Assembly (NCBI RefSeq): GCF_035582795.1
Contig: NC_134365.1
Location: 78,845,635-78,909,634, forward strand
DNA: 64,000 nucleotides
Direction of reading: 5' to 3'
Source of the DNA: Mycteria americana
Lineage: Eukaryota > Chordata > Aves > Ciconiiformes > Ciconiidae
Shown: in pieces, positions 50,101 to 59,916 of the stretch
Position numbering within the stretch: position 1 is the first letter of the stretch
Layout: each line of letters starts with the position of its first letter
Program-made: the position numbers and the translations under genes
The notes under the pieces: model-generated
Database searches by the model: none
The model's input: only the letters and a program-made list of their open reading frames with translations
What the model was told of the DNA's origin: nothing

Positions 50101-53100
50101 GAACTGAAAAAAAAGTATTAACTTCCATCTTGATGAATGAATTGCTTTTGCTAATTCCCTCTCCTTTTATGATGTCTGTAGACTGTAATGGCAAAATGGC
50201 AGTGACCTCCCACCTGTCTAACAAAGAGGCAGGTTTGAAGTCTTCTCCTGGGTGAGGCTCTTCCATTTTTAGAAGAGAGCTACAGGGAGACCCTGATTTT
50301 ATTTTGTATAGACTTACAGGAATATGTGTGCTGTGTATTCCATTACAGTTAGTAAAAATTGTACTGTCAGAGGTGCTGCTGAGAGAAAGCTACTGTCATT
50401 AAAGGACTGTTTCTCACGGAGTCTTTTTCTTCAGTTTAAGAAAAGAAACAATAAGGCACATAGGCCTGGGGTTTCATCAGATTCAGTACTTCTGGGATGA
50501 CAATTTTTATTCGGTCAGTAAAAGGTTGGTGAATGCGATCTGTCCAAAGCCTTCATAGGTAGCCTAATTTTGATAAGATGTTTGATAATGGTATCCCAAT
50601 GACTTCTGGCTGTGGAAGGTGGTAAAACCATACCCTTTTGAATGTGCTTCCCTAAAAGCAGTGGGTAATGCTGCCTCTGGTAACACTTCCTCGTTTAACT
50701 TTTTTCTCAGTTTATATTGGTTAATACATTTGCTTTCCAGAGCTACAATTAAAAACTAGAAGACCAAAAAGTAACTAAGCGTTGGTTCAAAATATCTCAC
50801 TTTTGTCCAACAGGCAGGGGGGAAAAAACCCTGTTTTGTTAGGACAGCAAAATGAAGCTGAAGGAAGTTTCCATCTAGACACTGATAAATGACTGTCTGG
50901 GACCAGTGCCTCATCTTGGAGGAATTTGTTAACTCACAAAGACATTTTTAACCTTGTAGAGTCAGATTTTCAAAATTACATAAGGCAACTGGGCATTTAA
51001 AAATCTTGGAAGGTCTATGAGAGCTGGGAATATAATTCTTTGAAATGTAATCTGTACTGAATTGGGTTTAATTTATGAGCAAGCTGAAGGGCTTATTATC
51101 AGGTTAGTTCAAAACTTTTCTTTCTTATGCTACCCCTATCCACTCAGGATCCAAAATCTGATTTTAAAATGGCTGCATTTGATCTCTTTAACCCCTCAGT
51201 GTCACCCTAAACTCTTTGTGGGGAAGAAAAAACACACACACCAAGCTGACTTCATCTTAAGTGTCCATCCAGCTTTATTTACATTTACTTGTCTGGGATT
51301 TAAGTGTGTACTTTATGTTAGGCACAGATGTGAAGTGGAAAACCTTCCTCATTGTGATCTCCTGTGAGGACTCAATAATTTGGTCTTTGCAGCTAGAACT
51401 TGAATCTATTACTAAGTTGTCCTGAAGTTTCCACTGAAACTGCGCTAGTTCAAACAATAATAAATGAGCTTTAGTAGAGGCAGTTAAATCATCCAAAGCT
51501 GGCTTATAGGATGTCTTTAGAATAAAGTGTGGGGGACCAAAAAAGATTGGCTGTCTCCCTATTTAATTCTTTATGCCTACGTGTACAGAGCAGATTTGCC
51601 CAGTTTACTGAATGACAGTCCTGCCATAGCATTTCTGATTCCCAGCCTGGATTGCCTGGTTGCCAAATTGCACCTTTAGAGGTTTGAACGTATGTTAAAA
51701 ACTATGTGATTTTCTTGAAAATATAAAATAACACAACTGAAACTAATGTTCACCTTCATGGGGATATCAGACAGAACAGTCCTCCTGAGGAGATTTTGTC
51801 CACACTTAATTTTTCAGTTATAATTTAATGGGAATACATGCTCGGATTTGACAGGTACTTAAGAATGTGTAGCACAGAATGGGCGGGATAGTTTGCATGT
51901 TTAGTGTTTATTATGTCCTTCTCTAACTTGCTAATTCAGGCTTCTTATGTGCAGATAGAGTGAGGATAATAACAACCGTAATGAGCTAGTTTAAAGGTTT
52001 ATCAAGCCTCACATCATGTCTCCAATAGAGGGCAATATCAGATGTTAGCAGGGAGCGGTGTTAGAACAGGGCAAGCGTACAGTGGTAGTTCCTCGGGTAT
52101 GATGTCCCAGCTTGTAGTGATCAGAGACTGACAGAGGAGAGTACTACAGTACTATGGAAATGACTTTCTGTTACTCACCAGTAGCTATCACTTTTATAGA
52201 TCCAGACATTTCAAAGAACGTTCATGTATTGTGTGGATATAGCAAGACAATTTTTCTGTTCTTTCAGCAATGCTACCTTCACGCATAAAATGTAGAGCAG
52301 CAGGAAACAGCTATTCAGTATATATCCTCACTAGTTTGCACTGCGTGTCAGGGTGAAAAATGGGATTTTTATTCTAAAAGCCATTAGTAAAGATTTTATG
52401 TTTAAAAAGGCAAGGAAAAATTTGGGGGACCCTCTGCTTATGTTGATCAGATAAATACAGTTAAAATGCATGAATGAAGCTTCCTAAATTTGCAACACTT
52501 TAAAGGAATTAGTAATAGACTATATGGGCCAAGCAGCATCATTGTCCTCTGCTGTATGTTCAGCAAGCTCCTATAAACCCCTGTTGCTGCACCCGATTGC
52601 CTCTGTAATCAAGGAGGGCTACAGCTGAGCTCCAGCACAGAACACGGAGTTGACCTTGACTAGCTATTGACATTGTTCTGTTTTCTCTGATTGGTTTTAA
52701 AATCTAAAATTAAATATCTTTTGTGGGAAGAGAGGAAATGTTTTGTTTTTCTATCTGTTGCTATGGATGGGGCGAGGGGGCAGAGAAAATGCACAAAATT
52801 GCCACAACTGTACAGCTTTTGCTTGTTGAATTGTTACCATAAACATTTCAGGGTGCTTTCCTTTTGGTCATAATCTTTCTGCTTGTGCATGCTGTGCATG
52901 TGTGACCAGGGAGGAAGAATGCATTCTAAACCAAATCTCAGCGTGTCTCAGCAGGGAAAAAATGAAAAGAAGAGGAAAAGCAGAGAGAGAGAAAGATTAT
53001 CAGCCAAGAATACTTAATGACACTTCAGAACAATGTGTAAAGGCCTTTCGTGATAACTGTCCACTGTCTAGAAATGAGTCATTGGGTATATAACGTGTTG

Positions 53101-56100
53101 CAGCAACTAATCATATATCCTATAGTGAGGAGTACTCATTCTCCCTGGCTACTGTGTTTACCAGAATAGATCCTTCTTGAATCTGACGTGTTGCTGCAAT
53201 ACGATTCAGATCTGTGAATCAGTTACAGAAAACTGTATTGTGCACTGAAATGCTCTGTTATGCTCGTCTCTTAAGCAGAAAGAGTAAGAGATCTCTCATT
53301 TCAAATTGCCCGTAGTAGTGCCTGATCTCCAATGTCGGTTTGCATTGTCCATCATAAAGCACAGCTGCTCGTTACACCATCCTGAACAAGGCAAGAAAAA
53401 TGCAGATTACTTGACAGGATCCACAAAGAGAGGATAGCGGGGTAATTTCATTGACCTCTGAGCCAGTCTGATTTACATTAGCTGAAGTAATGTCCCTATT
53501 ATTTTCTGTCACCTTAGGTCCAGTAAACTGAACGCTGTGTCCCGCATTGTGAAATGCTATGAATATATGCATCCCAGCTTTCCTCAGTGTTGCAAAAACA
53601 GAACAGTCCTTTGCCTGTGACTTTCAATGAATATCCTACTCTATTTTAAAATACCATTTATCTTGAGGACCTCTTTCATTGTACTGGGAATGGAACCTTT
53701 CTTTCAAGGGAAACAGGAATCCTGTAGAAAATTGTAGAAGTGCAGAAACTGTATCTTTCTTCCTAGAAAAAGAAAAATGATGTGTAGGTTTTATTATTAC
53801 AAATTATAGCCTGTTATTTGTCTCACCTCTCTGACAGATAAACTAGTGCTCAGCAGGAGCAAGTGCTGTAAATAATCAGTTTGCTATTTATACACTGAAA
53901 TGGGAAACACATTTATGGGTAACAATAATAATTAGAAAACATTTATAAAAGCTGCTGGGTTGCTATTTGGTGCCTCTGGAGTGAGCAGCTGTAAGAAAGC
54001 AAAAACAATCAGTGCAACTTTGGAGAGGCTGAGAATGGGTTCCATGAGCTTAAATTGTCAATAATAAAGATGTAACAGCTTCCAAGCAAATTAAAGTCTT
54101 GATGATGTTCCCATTTAAGTGAATTAGGCTTTCAACTAATTTTAATAAAAGTTGCCCTAAATGTTTAGGGTACCGATCTGAATACACGAAACAAAATTAT
54201 TTGACACACAAGGAGTGTGTTATAACTCCCCTATTAGAAAGGCTAAAAGAAATGTGGGGGTGTTTTTCCCTTACCTTGAAAGCTGCAGGGTTTTCCTCGC
54301 TGGTATCCCAAACACTGACCTTGGCACTGACCTCATCTTCAAGCCCCTTTCCTTGTTTAGTCCCTTACCGGGGGATATCATTTCGCTGGGGATTTCAACT
54401 TTGCATGCTGTGCAAAGAACCCCTACAACTTCCTTCCTTGTGTGGTTTATTAGCAAGGCTAATTTATTAATGGGGCTGCACAGTCTCACTGCCTGTTTTG
54501 TTCTATGTTGTTGCAGCAGGGTTGTTATACAACACTGATCTGCTGCGAGAGAAAATAATTCACATACAGAAGCTGCCTTTCAGAGCAGGGTAGGGGGGTT
54601 CACGTGTTCTGTGTTTGTGTGGCTCTGTTCCCTTTGCTGTGGCCAACTTTTGCAGGGGGTGGTATGAGAGCTCATGGTACTGAAGCAAAGTTAGTTATTA
54701 ATTTTTCCTCTCCAGGGTCGAGGTAGAAGGCAGGGGGAAGGGGAGAACAATCTGGGTCTCGGAGCTGGTCTGAGAGCACTGCACAACTCCTGCATGGTTG
54801 TAACACTTACACTGACCTTCTGCTCTACAGTGTCACCATCATGCATGAAACTGTTGTAAGATTGTTGAAGCTGGAAAGAGCAGGAGAGACTAGGAGTGAC
54901 GGGATACATATCCTAAAAGGGGCTGAGAGAATTTTGCTGCTAGGAGAGATATTTTACAGAGGTACCTGATTGTCCCTGTGGGTAAGAGGAGGATGCTGCT
55001 CTGAGGACTAGGTCGTAAACTTGGTCCTGGTAGCATTTCAAGCCATGGCCTTCTCTAGTCAGTGAGGTTTTTTTTTTCATGAAGCACTTATGGCCTCTGG
55101 TTTAGCTCTTGTAAGATGTCTGTGGTAATGGGAAGATTGAGGTTGGACTTGGTCTTACAAGTCAGGTCATAAATCTTTCTTCTGGCCATTATTGTGGTGG
55201 TGTTATACTGCAGAGAATGATTACTCCAGCAAGTCCAGTACTGTTTCATATTGAATTAATGGTGCCTTGCCAGTGTGTAAGGCCAAGAAGTTGTATCATT
55301 TCATCTGAAGATCGTACTTGCAAGCAGCAGCAAATGATGAGAATTACTAACATATAAAAGATATAAAAGATCATACTTTAGGATTATCTGAATTAAACTC
55401 GTTCCTTGCTGGTAGTCTTTCTTTCTGGAAGTTCATTGCATACATTGTAGAATTTATTTGGTCAAAAGGCTAAAATTACCATGTTATGAACATGGTTTTG
55501 TGAAACTTGGCTATATTTTCTATCAAAACTCTTATGTATGTTTACATCAAGGAAAATTCCCCTTTCGTAAACAGTTCCTGTTAGATAGAGATACAGCAGT
55601 ATCCACAAAGTAGTATTAACCCACACATAGAGCAGTATTGAATTTTGTACACCTTAGATTCTGGTATGGATACTTTGTTGAAAAAGAGCAGGAAAAATTT
55701 GTTCAATTGATTGATTTTTAGTTAGGTTCATGGAAGAGCTATGGGCTTATGTCAACCAAATTTGACAGAGGAGCGGAGCTCTCACAAATATTACAAGCTT
55801 TTAAAAATCATTGGCTAGAAGGATAGAAACTGTAGCAGGAATTCAGTTTTCTGTTGTCTTTGGTCTGCTGGTGCACTAGTTAGTGTTTAGATGATGATTA
55901 ATTATGAGCTACTCCTTACCTTATGAGGAAATACAAGGTAGAGAGGAGAGGAAATGAAAATACTATGTAAGGGAAGTGAGGCTATAGAAGACATAAGGAA
56001 ATTATCTCGGATTATTATGATGAGGAGACAGGTAGGACGTAGGATACAAATCCATAGCAGATCAACTTCATTAGTTCTGCAGCTGAAGGAACAATTTATT

Positions 56101-58089
56101 TCCTTTCAAACAGCAGAGTGGTCTAGGTATTTGAAATAGTAGAAGGAGCTCTGGGAGCTGGATTAACAAGTTTTTTGCAATCATGTAACAAGTTGTATTG
56201 TTTTATATAGCGCTAGGGGAAATAACATGCAAGACATGAAAGAGGAAGAGTAGGACGGGGTGGGCAACAAAACTGCAACTGGAAGAAGTGGCACTGGTGG
56301 CTCAGCATTGTGTTCCTGGAGTGATGAATGAGATCAAAATGTTTGATGGCTGAATGACTGAATAGCATGAAGTATATTCCCCTGTCAGTTTATGAGTAAG
56401 GCAAAACCACAGGGTGACTCACTACCGAAGTCAGGATCCTGCTCTGAGTCTTCCCGTTGGAGGAACACCCCCACCGCCCCCATATGTGAAGCAGGGAGTG
56501 ACTAACCTCCCTAAGCTTGGAGGTCCAAAAGTAACCAGTCTGCATATCCTCTTCTAACTCCCTTCATAGGCATAGGGAAAATGTGAGGGAGAGGGGAGGA
56601 TTTGACAATTTCCCTACTCCTCCATGATTTTAAAGTAGTTTTTATGTGTAGTTTAAACACAAAATATAATACTGGATTGCTCATTCCATGCAACAATGTT
56701 ACAGAAGTTGTATCAAATAGACTCCAGTTATTATCAGTTGTTTTATGTTAATAAAGTAATAAGCAAGCCTAGACAGAAAGAGAAGAAATCACAGTACTTG
56801 AAAAAGAAAGACTCTAAGAATCATTCTCCTCTGCAGATGCAACCTCAGCTAGCAGCACTAGGTTAAGGCTATGTTACATGTTCTATAAACATCTTGCATT
56901 TTCTGTGGATGAGCTGCAGCATTTGCAGCCTCTCATGATACAGTCACAGATCTCTGTGCTGTTTTGTGCTGGTGCTTTAGAGTTTGTCAGTAGAGCTGGT
57001 CACCTTTTAAATATCAAATATGAAATCATACACATAAACATATATTACATCTACTTTAAAATCTGACATTGGCCCTTTATTTTGTGGTTGATTACTATAA
57101 AAATGTAGCAGAATACTCAGCATATACTGACCATCTCTTTTGTTATACTTTTTAAATTGCCAAAGACTTTTTTTTTAAATAAGGAAGATAATTGCAGAAT
57201 TTTCTGCGCTGTCTAGATCAAGACAATGCTATGTTCGATTTTTTTTTTTTTTGCCTCAACTGTTCACTCATGAAAGAGAAAGAAATCTCATTTCATGGGA
57301 ATCATTCAAAGCGTTAATAATCTCGCTGCACCACTTTGCCTTCAAAATAAATAGTACAATATCCTTTTAATTATACATACACTGTGGCTTAAAAAGAGAC
57401 AAATGACAAAGAAAAATCTGCATGATAAAAGGCTCCTAAACTTGCAGCACCCCTTGATCAAGACTTACTATGAAGCATTCGCTGCATACTCCTTCCTCGC
57501 CTGCCTCTAAGCTGCCTTGAATCGCCATTCCACTAACGGCGTCCATCCAAATCCAATCGGAGCCGCCATCACTGCATCATGGTTAAATGCAGCCTCGCTG
57601 GAGCACGCCAAGCGAGGGGAACAAAACTAGAGCAAAACCAATCTCAAGTAGGGGCAAAGTTAGCCTGGAACATTATTCTGCTGCTCTGTCCTTGACTCCC
57701 CTTCAGTACAATAAATAGCACTTATTTATTACTCAGCGCTGTTGCAGTTATACAGCTTTTCTAGCAAGAAGAAAGTCTTTAGGAATGGCTCTTTGAATAG
57801 AAGTCCAAGTCACTTGTTTCGATGCTCGTTCAGAGCCTGTTAGAGTTGTGGAGGACTCTTATGTTTGCTGCAGGCTCCTTAATTTGTGGAATTTAACATA
57901 TGCTCTCAGATATCACTCAGGTTTTTGCTGAGACTGTTCTGTCTTGGTTTTGACTCTTTGTCTATCAATGCATTTAAAGGCTGTTACTTTTTCGTTGTTT
58001 TTTTTTCCCTAACAGTATCAAGGACAAAAATAAAGGCGAACTAATCCCCCCAGTAATGAAGGAAACTGTATCCTACCTAAAAAGAAAAG
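23066..58089 (+). CDS. ARHGAP8: ARHGAP8 / BPGAP1, Rho GTPase-activating protein 8 (5' part, eight coding exons)
   Basis: ARHGAP8 (BPGAP1) is a cytoplasmic RhoGAP that combines a BCH/CRAL-TRIO-like domain, a proline-rich SH3 ligand and a RhoGAP domain, and couples Rho-family GTPase inactivation to cell-shape change and endocytic partners. Exons at 23066-23102, 26353-26490, 36981-37068, 39800-39931, 43006-43092, 46913-47011, 48145-48255 and 58016-58089 join in one frame to 255 residues plus one base. Diagnostic stretches are [52 protein letters not shown] and [18 protein letters not shown]. The close paralogue ARHGAP1 shares this plan, but residues such as [13 protein letters not shown] and [11 protein letters not shown] fit ARHGAP8 better. 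The gene is incomplete here: the arginine-finger exon and everything after it lie past the right edge. Confidence 0.95.
23691..23754. mobile_element. Old MITE-like inverted-repeat remnant
   Basis: The segment opens with ggcctgattc and closes with ggatcaggcc, which is a near-perfect reverse complement (one mismatch in ten). Between them is a core resembling the ccactgaaagcaatttt type of sequence. Short elements with GGCCTGAT termini and a core like this are, as I remember them, widespread as ancient repeats in amniotes. The family name cannot be assigned by eye. Confidence 0.45.
25500..25526. repeat. A/C-only low-complexity tract
   Basis: 27 bases of only A and C with AACCCC and AAAAC units, located 11 bases before a short direct-repeat cluster. 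Confidence 0.85.
25537..25580. repeat. 18-bp direct repeat with internal inverted symmetry
   Basis: The 18-base unit gattgacacaaggtcaat occurs at 25537-25554 and 25563-25580 (period 26). Inside each copy ATTGAC and GTCAAT form an inverted repeat around ACAAG. Just downstream, acacaa-tacc-ttgtgt forms another short inverted repeat. Each copy contains AAGGTCA, a nuclear-receptor half-site core, but function is not implied. Confidence 0.85.
26353..26490 (+). CDS. ARHGAP8: ARHGAP8 coding exon 2 (acidic leader, start of BCH domain)
   Basis: 138 bases, phase 1 on both sides, encoding residues 13-58 plus one base. The first part is acidic (for example [12 protein letters not shown]); the last part, [16 protein letters not shown], is the conserved opening of the BCH/CRAL-TRIO-like domain and matches the family strongly. 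The acceptor is ctcctttag and the donor AG|gtatgt. The length is a multiple of three, so skipping would keep the frame while removing the domain's first strand. Confidence 0.95.
29214..29237. repeat. 24-bp perfect palindrome
   Basis: ACAAATAATTTT at 29214-29225 is followed immediately by its exact reverse complement, ending at 29237. It is AT-rich with no spacer. Confidence 0.95.
32008..32060. repeat. Degenerate ttttcatat repeats
   Basis: Four to five copies of a ttttcatat-like unit with irregular spacing, a simple low-complexity block inside the intron. Confidence 0.75.
32930..33110. other. Local GC-rich block with 7-bp hairpin
   Basis: A short GC-rich segment with several CpGs inside AT-rich intron DNA. 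It contains TCCCGAG at 33038-33044, the loop GCTG, and CTCGGGA at 33049-33055. Open frames cross it on both strands but none resembles a known protein. It could be an old GC-rich repeat or a regulatory element. Confidence 0.4.
33702..33725. repeat. 12-bp perfect tandem duplication
   Basis: agcaaatgtgat occurs twice head to tail without mismatch. Confidence 0.9.
34018..34085 (+). mobile_element. Probable MIR SINE fragment, sense
   Basis: The stretch tttgcctcagttttcccatt followed by attgaaacc and ggacaattatg lines up with the conserved MIR core (gcctcagtttcctcatctgtaaaatgggg and the following ataata). Only about 70 bases are recognisable. It is ancient and strongly diverged. Confidence 0.45.
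35208..35229. repeat. 22-bp perfect palindrome
   Basis: AGCAAATTTGT at 35208-35218 is followed directly by its exact reverse complement ACAAATTTGCT at 35219-35229. Confidence 0.95.
36981..37068 (+). CDS. ARHGAP8: ARHGAP8 coding exon 3 (BCH domain)
   Basis: 88 bases encoding residues 59-88 in part ([20 protein letters not shown] and the following QLNHTRLLE). It enters in phase 1 and leaves in phase 2, so it is the one internal exon whose loss would shift the frame. Acceptor ttttgttcaccag, donor GA|gtaagt. The [10 protein letters not shown] motif is a strong family signature. Confidence 0.97.
37069..39799 (+). other. ARHGAP8: ARHGAP8 intron between coding exons 3 and 4
   Basis: 2731-base phase 2 intron. 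The longest open frame in the window (155 codons, minus strand, 38029-38496) lies here but shows no recognisable domain and is within chance length. No repeat of note was recognised. Confidence 0.75.
39800..39931 (+). CDS. ARHGAP8: ARHGAP8 coding exon 4 (BCH domain)
   Basis: 132 bases, phase 2 on both sides, residues 88-131 plus two bases of the next codon. It carries [20 protein letters not shown] and [20 protein letters not shown], the central conserved part of the BCH/CRAL-TRIO-like fold. Acceptor tctttctcctcag, donor AA|gtatgc. The length is a multiple of three. Confidence 0.97.
39932..43005 (+). other. ARHGAP8: ARHGAP8 intron between coding exons 4 and 5
   Basis: 3074-base phase 2 intron. 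AT-rich, with no coding sequence or clear mobile element recognised. Confidence 0.75.
43006..43092 (+). CDS. ARHGAP8: ARHGAP8 coding exon 5 (BCH domain)
   Basis: 87 bases, phase 2 on both sides, completing residue 132 and running to about 160. It encodes [20 protein letters not shown] and WNIFKPLI, matching the family closely. Acceptor ttttctttttcctag, donor AG|gtactt. The length is a multiple of three. Confidence 0.97.
43631..43708. repeat. 39-bp tandem duplication
   Basis: Two adjacent 39-base units (43631-43669 and 43670-43708) starting ggtaaaaat and containing gaactggcaacaa. They differ at 5 of 39 positions. The unit length is a multiple of three, so a minus-strand open frame through it shows a 13-residue repeat; that frame has no other support. 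Confidence 0.9.
45033..45109. repeat. Cluster of GTACAATT inverted repeats
   Basis: GTACAATTT (45033-45041), the loop GCCT and AAATTGTAC (45046-45054) form a perfect 9-bp stem. A third copy appears as the 12-bp palindrome AATTGTACAATT at 45098-45109. Confidence 0.85.
46894..46910 (+). other. ARHGAP8: T17 polypyrimidine tract of the exon 6 acceptor
   Basis: 17 uninterrupted T bases lie directly against the acceptor AG (46911-46912), with T rather than C before the AG. Homopolymers are unstable in length, and T-tract length is known to affect exon inclusion in other vertebrate genes. Confidence 0.85.
46913..47011 (+). CDS. ARHGAP8: ARHGAP8 coding exon 6 (end of BCH domain)
   Basis: 99 bases, phase 2 on both sides, residues 161-193 plus two bases. 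It encodes [20 protein letters not shown] and [12 protein letters not shown], the C-terminal part of the BCH domain. The donor is CG|gtacgt. The length is a multiple of three. If the donor is not used, the frame stays open for about 35 more codons, to 47117. Confidence 0.97.
47012..48144 (+). other. ARHGAP8: ARHGAP8 intron between coding exons 6 and 7
   Basis: 1133-base phase 2 intron, the shortest complete one here. Nothing beyond AT-rich intron sequence was recognised. Confidence 0.8.
48145..48255 (+). CDS. ARHGAP8: ARHGAP8 coding exon 7 (proline-rich SH3 ligand, linker to RhoGAP)
   Basis: 111 bases, phase 2 on both sides, completing residue 194 and running to 230 plus two bases. A basic stretch (RRKQKGK) is followed by [20 protein letters not shown]. 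The PPPRPPLP core (214-221) is the segment of BPGAP1 reported to bind SH3 domains such as those of cortactin and endophilin. QQFGVSLQY opens the RhoGAP module. Acceptor atttttgcag, donor TA|gtaagc. The length is a multiple of three. Confidence 0.97.
48879..48951. repeat. Poly-A followed by A/C-only tract
   Basis: 73 bases made only of A and C, starting with 19 A bases and containing C7. It is very similar in design to 13877-13965. Confidence 0.95.
49638..49712 (+). mobile_element. MIR SINE fragment, sense
   Basis: ggctccgctgctttccagct and the following gcgttaccgtcagcaaaccac line up with the MIR core (ggctctgccacttactagct, then gtgtgaccttgggcaagtcac) at about 70 percent over 43 positions by eye. 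After a deletion, atttcccaagtgtaaaaaggg continues the match to the gtttcctcatctgtaaaatggg part. A 126-codon open frame that crosses this repeat is therefore not a gene. Confidence 0.6.
57260..57760. promoter_or_regulatory. Putative conserved non-coding element
   Basis: About 500 bases just upstream of exon 8 that are compositionally unlike the surrounding intron: free of simple repeats, with around nine CpGs packed into 57495-57615, and with unique-looking motifs such as gcgttaataatctcgctgca and ggagccgccatcactgcatc (the latter resembling a YY1-type CCGCCAT core). CCTCGCT (57593-57599) and AGCGAGG (57611-57617) form an inverted repeat. There is no open frame of note. The texture suggests selection, but conservation could not be tested. 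Confidence 0.4.
58016..58089 (+). CDS. ARHGAP8: ARHGAP8 coding exon 8 (start of RhoGAP domain)
   Basis: 74 bases, entering in phase 2 and leaving in phase 1, completing residue 231 and running to 255 plus one base. It encodes [20 protein letters not shown] then LKRKG, the first helix region of the RhoGAP fold. Acceptor ttttttttccctaacag, donor AG|gtgagt. The next exon in the family carries the arginine finger (GxFRRS type); it is not visible in the remaining 5.9 kb. Confidence 0.97.
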
Positions 58090-58924
58090 GTGAGTTCTCT
58101 GTCAAAAGAGGATATGTCTTTCAGAACAAGGACAATAGTATGAAACCGTATAATGCCCAGCGCCTGATTCAGCAAAGTTTACAGCTACACAGGATATGTT
58201 TATATCCTGAAAGCCTGAGTGGCAATTGGGTACTGCCTTGAGAGCTTTGATGGATAGGGAATACTTATTATCAGATTATTGTCCCACTATGAAAAAAACC
58301 TCAAAAACTTTTTGCACTTAGGATTAATTAGGGAATAGCAAATGAGAGAAGATGTCTTGAAATACACATTGTCAACCCATATCATATTGTTGGTTTTAAT
58401 TAGAACTCCCAGTAAAAACCAATTTTTTTTATAGAACCAGTGGCCATAAAAACTCATTGAAAAACATGTTTTGCAAGAGTAAGCCTGAAGTCCTCCCTTC
58501 ACAAAATATTTTTACTGGCATTTACTGACCCTTTGACTGCAGTTCCTATCTATAGTTACATTATATAGAGATACGGATTACAGAGACCCATATTTAAAAT
58601 GGGAGTGTCCAAATCTGAGTTCTCTATATCACCTTCATGTACAGGGCAAAGAGAGGGTAGACTTCAAACCGCTGGCTATACTACTGAGCTCCCCAGTGCA
58701 TACCTGACCAACATAAAGGACCAAATATCAGGTGCTATCTGTAGGGTAAGTGCACTGTATTCCCTACACAGGGACAAAGGTGCATGCAGGGAGAAAGTCA
58801 GAGATAAGGCTGCAGTCTTGAAATTCCTTTTCCCAGCGTAATGTGATTTTTATGTTTTGATCCCTAATTTTTAAGGCAATCACAGCAATGTTTTCATAGG
58901 CCTTTGTGCTCCAAGGCCTCAGAG

Positions 58925-59075
58925 TTTCACAAATGTTTGCTAAATCTTACAGTATCAAATCTATAGCCTAGGTACATTTATCTTACAGGTGACAGAACAG
59001 AAACAGAGCATAACACAGTTATGTGACTGGCACAACATCACACAGTGGCAGAACTGGGAATGATTCCTAAGATCC
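58925..59075 (-). mobile_element. MIR SINE remnant, antisense
   Basis: Read on the plus strand, ttatcttacaggtgacagaa, acagaaacagagcataacac, gttatgtgactggcacaaca and tcacacagtggcagaactgg follow the reverse complement of the MIR core in order (attttacagatgaggaaact, gaggcacagagaggttaagt, gacttgcccaaggtcacaca, then gtggcagagctggg). The weaker 3' part, with aaatgtttgctaaat, lies at about 58930. MIR is a tRNA-derived CORE-SINE that was already active in early amniotes, so copies in birds are old. Confidence 0.7.
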
Positions 59076-59617
59076 CTGAAAGAAGGGTGTGAATTTTTAA
59101 TAGGTGTGTCAAATGAAGAAAATAAAAATGTGTTTGGTTCAGTTATTTAAAAAAAAAAAAGGAAACATCACTGGTGTTTAATATGCCATTAAATTTGGTT
59201 AATGTTTGAAGAAATTTTGAGGATCAGCATGATTTTTGTTAAGACAAAAACCAGACTCAGATCTCTATATTGCTGTTAAATGAGTTTTAGCTGAGATTTT
59301 CCTCATTTAAAGAGCTATTTGTATTGACAGAACACAAATAATATAAAATATAAATTGAGTAAATTATATTATTCTGTAGACAGGCTCACCCAAAACCTGT
59401 ATCTCACAATATTCCCAATTCTTAATTTGTATCCTTGAGCTGTCATTCTGAACAAGGTACATTTTGCTTTCAGTATTCAAATAGTATGCATCATTGATCT
59501 CTGTTCATTTTAACTATTGCCACTAGGGATTGGTCTGAGATTGAGTTTATTTGAACCCTAAGTGAGAAATTTCAAACTTTTTAAAAACTTGTACTGAATA
59601 GACTTCACATTTGTGAA

Positions 59618-59635
59618 GGGGGGGGGGGGGGGGGG
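59618..59635. repeat. G18 homopolymer
   Basis: 18 consecutive G bases. The run is quadruplex-capable on this strand and its exact length is doubtful in any assembly. Confidence 0.9.
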
Positions 59636-59690
59636 CAAGAAAAATGTTGCTTCTCAGCTTTATTCCTGATTCGCAAGAGAAATCCTGGCT

Positions 59691-59728
59691 TCATTTAAAT
59701 CAGTGCAAGATCATACTGATTTAAATGA
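59691..59728. repeat. Perfect 14-bp inverted repeat (hairpin)
   Basis: TCATTTAAATCAGT (59691-59704), a 10-base loop gcaagatcat, then the exact reverse complement ACTGATTTAAATGA (59715-59728). It is possibly the core of an old palindromic DNA element. Confidence 0.95.
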
Positions 59729-59898
59729 GGACAGACTAGACACTTAGTATCTTGCCCTCATTGCTAGGCTATGCTCCTTCGTATTTTAGCTTACCCCATG
59801 GTAAATAAGAACATTAAGTAACTGCCCATTTTATTTTTGTTTGGGTTTCATACCTTGATTGAAGTTGATTAATGATACGCGTAGGAGAATGAGAGAGA

Positions 59899-59916
59899 TA
59901 TCCACTGCAGTGGATA
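59899..59916. repeat. 18-bp perfect palindrome
   Basis: TATCCACTG followed directly by CAGTGGATA. Immediately after it acctg-ctta-caggt forms a second small inverted repeat. Confidence 0.95.

Larger units (their letters stand above)
48256..58015 (+). other. ARHGAP8: ARHGAP8 intron between coding exons 7 and 8
   Basis: 9760-base phase 2 intron. It holds a 73-base A/C-only tract (48879), a MIR remnant (49638), a small CpG-containing patch with gacg repeats (about 49815-49880), and a block resembling a conserved non-coding element (57260-57760). No coding sequence was recognised. Confidence 0.8.

Noticed and set aside
23066-58089. Assignment of the gene to the paralogue ARHGAP1
   Set aside because: ARHGAP1 shares the domain order and the PPRPPLP motif, but the residues around [28 protein letters not shown] and [12 protein letters not shown] fit ARHGAP8 more closely.
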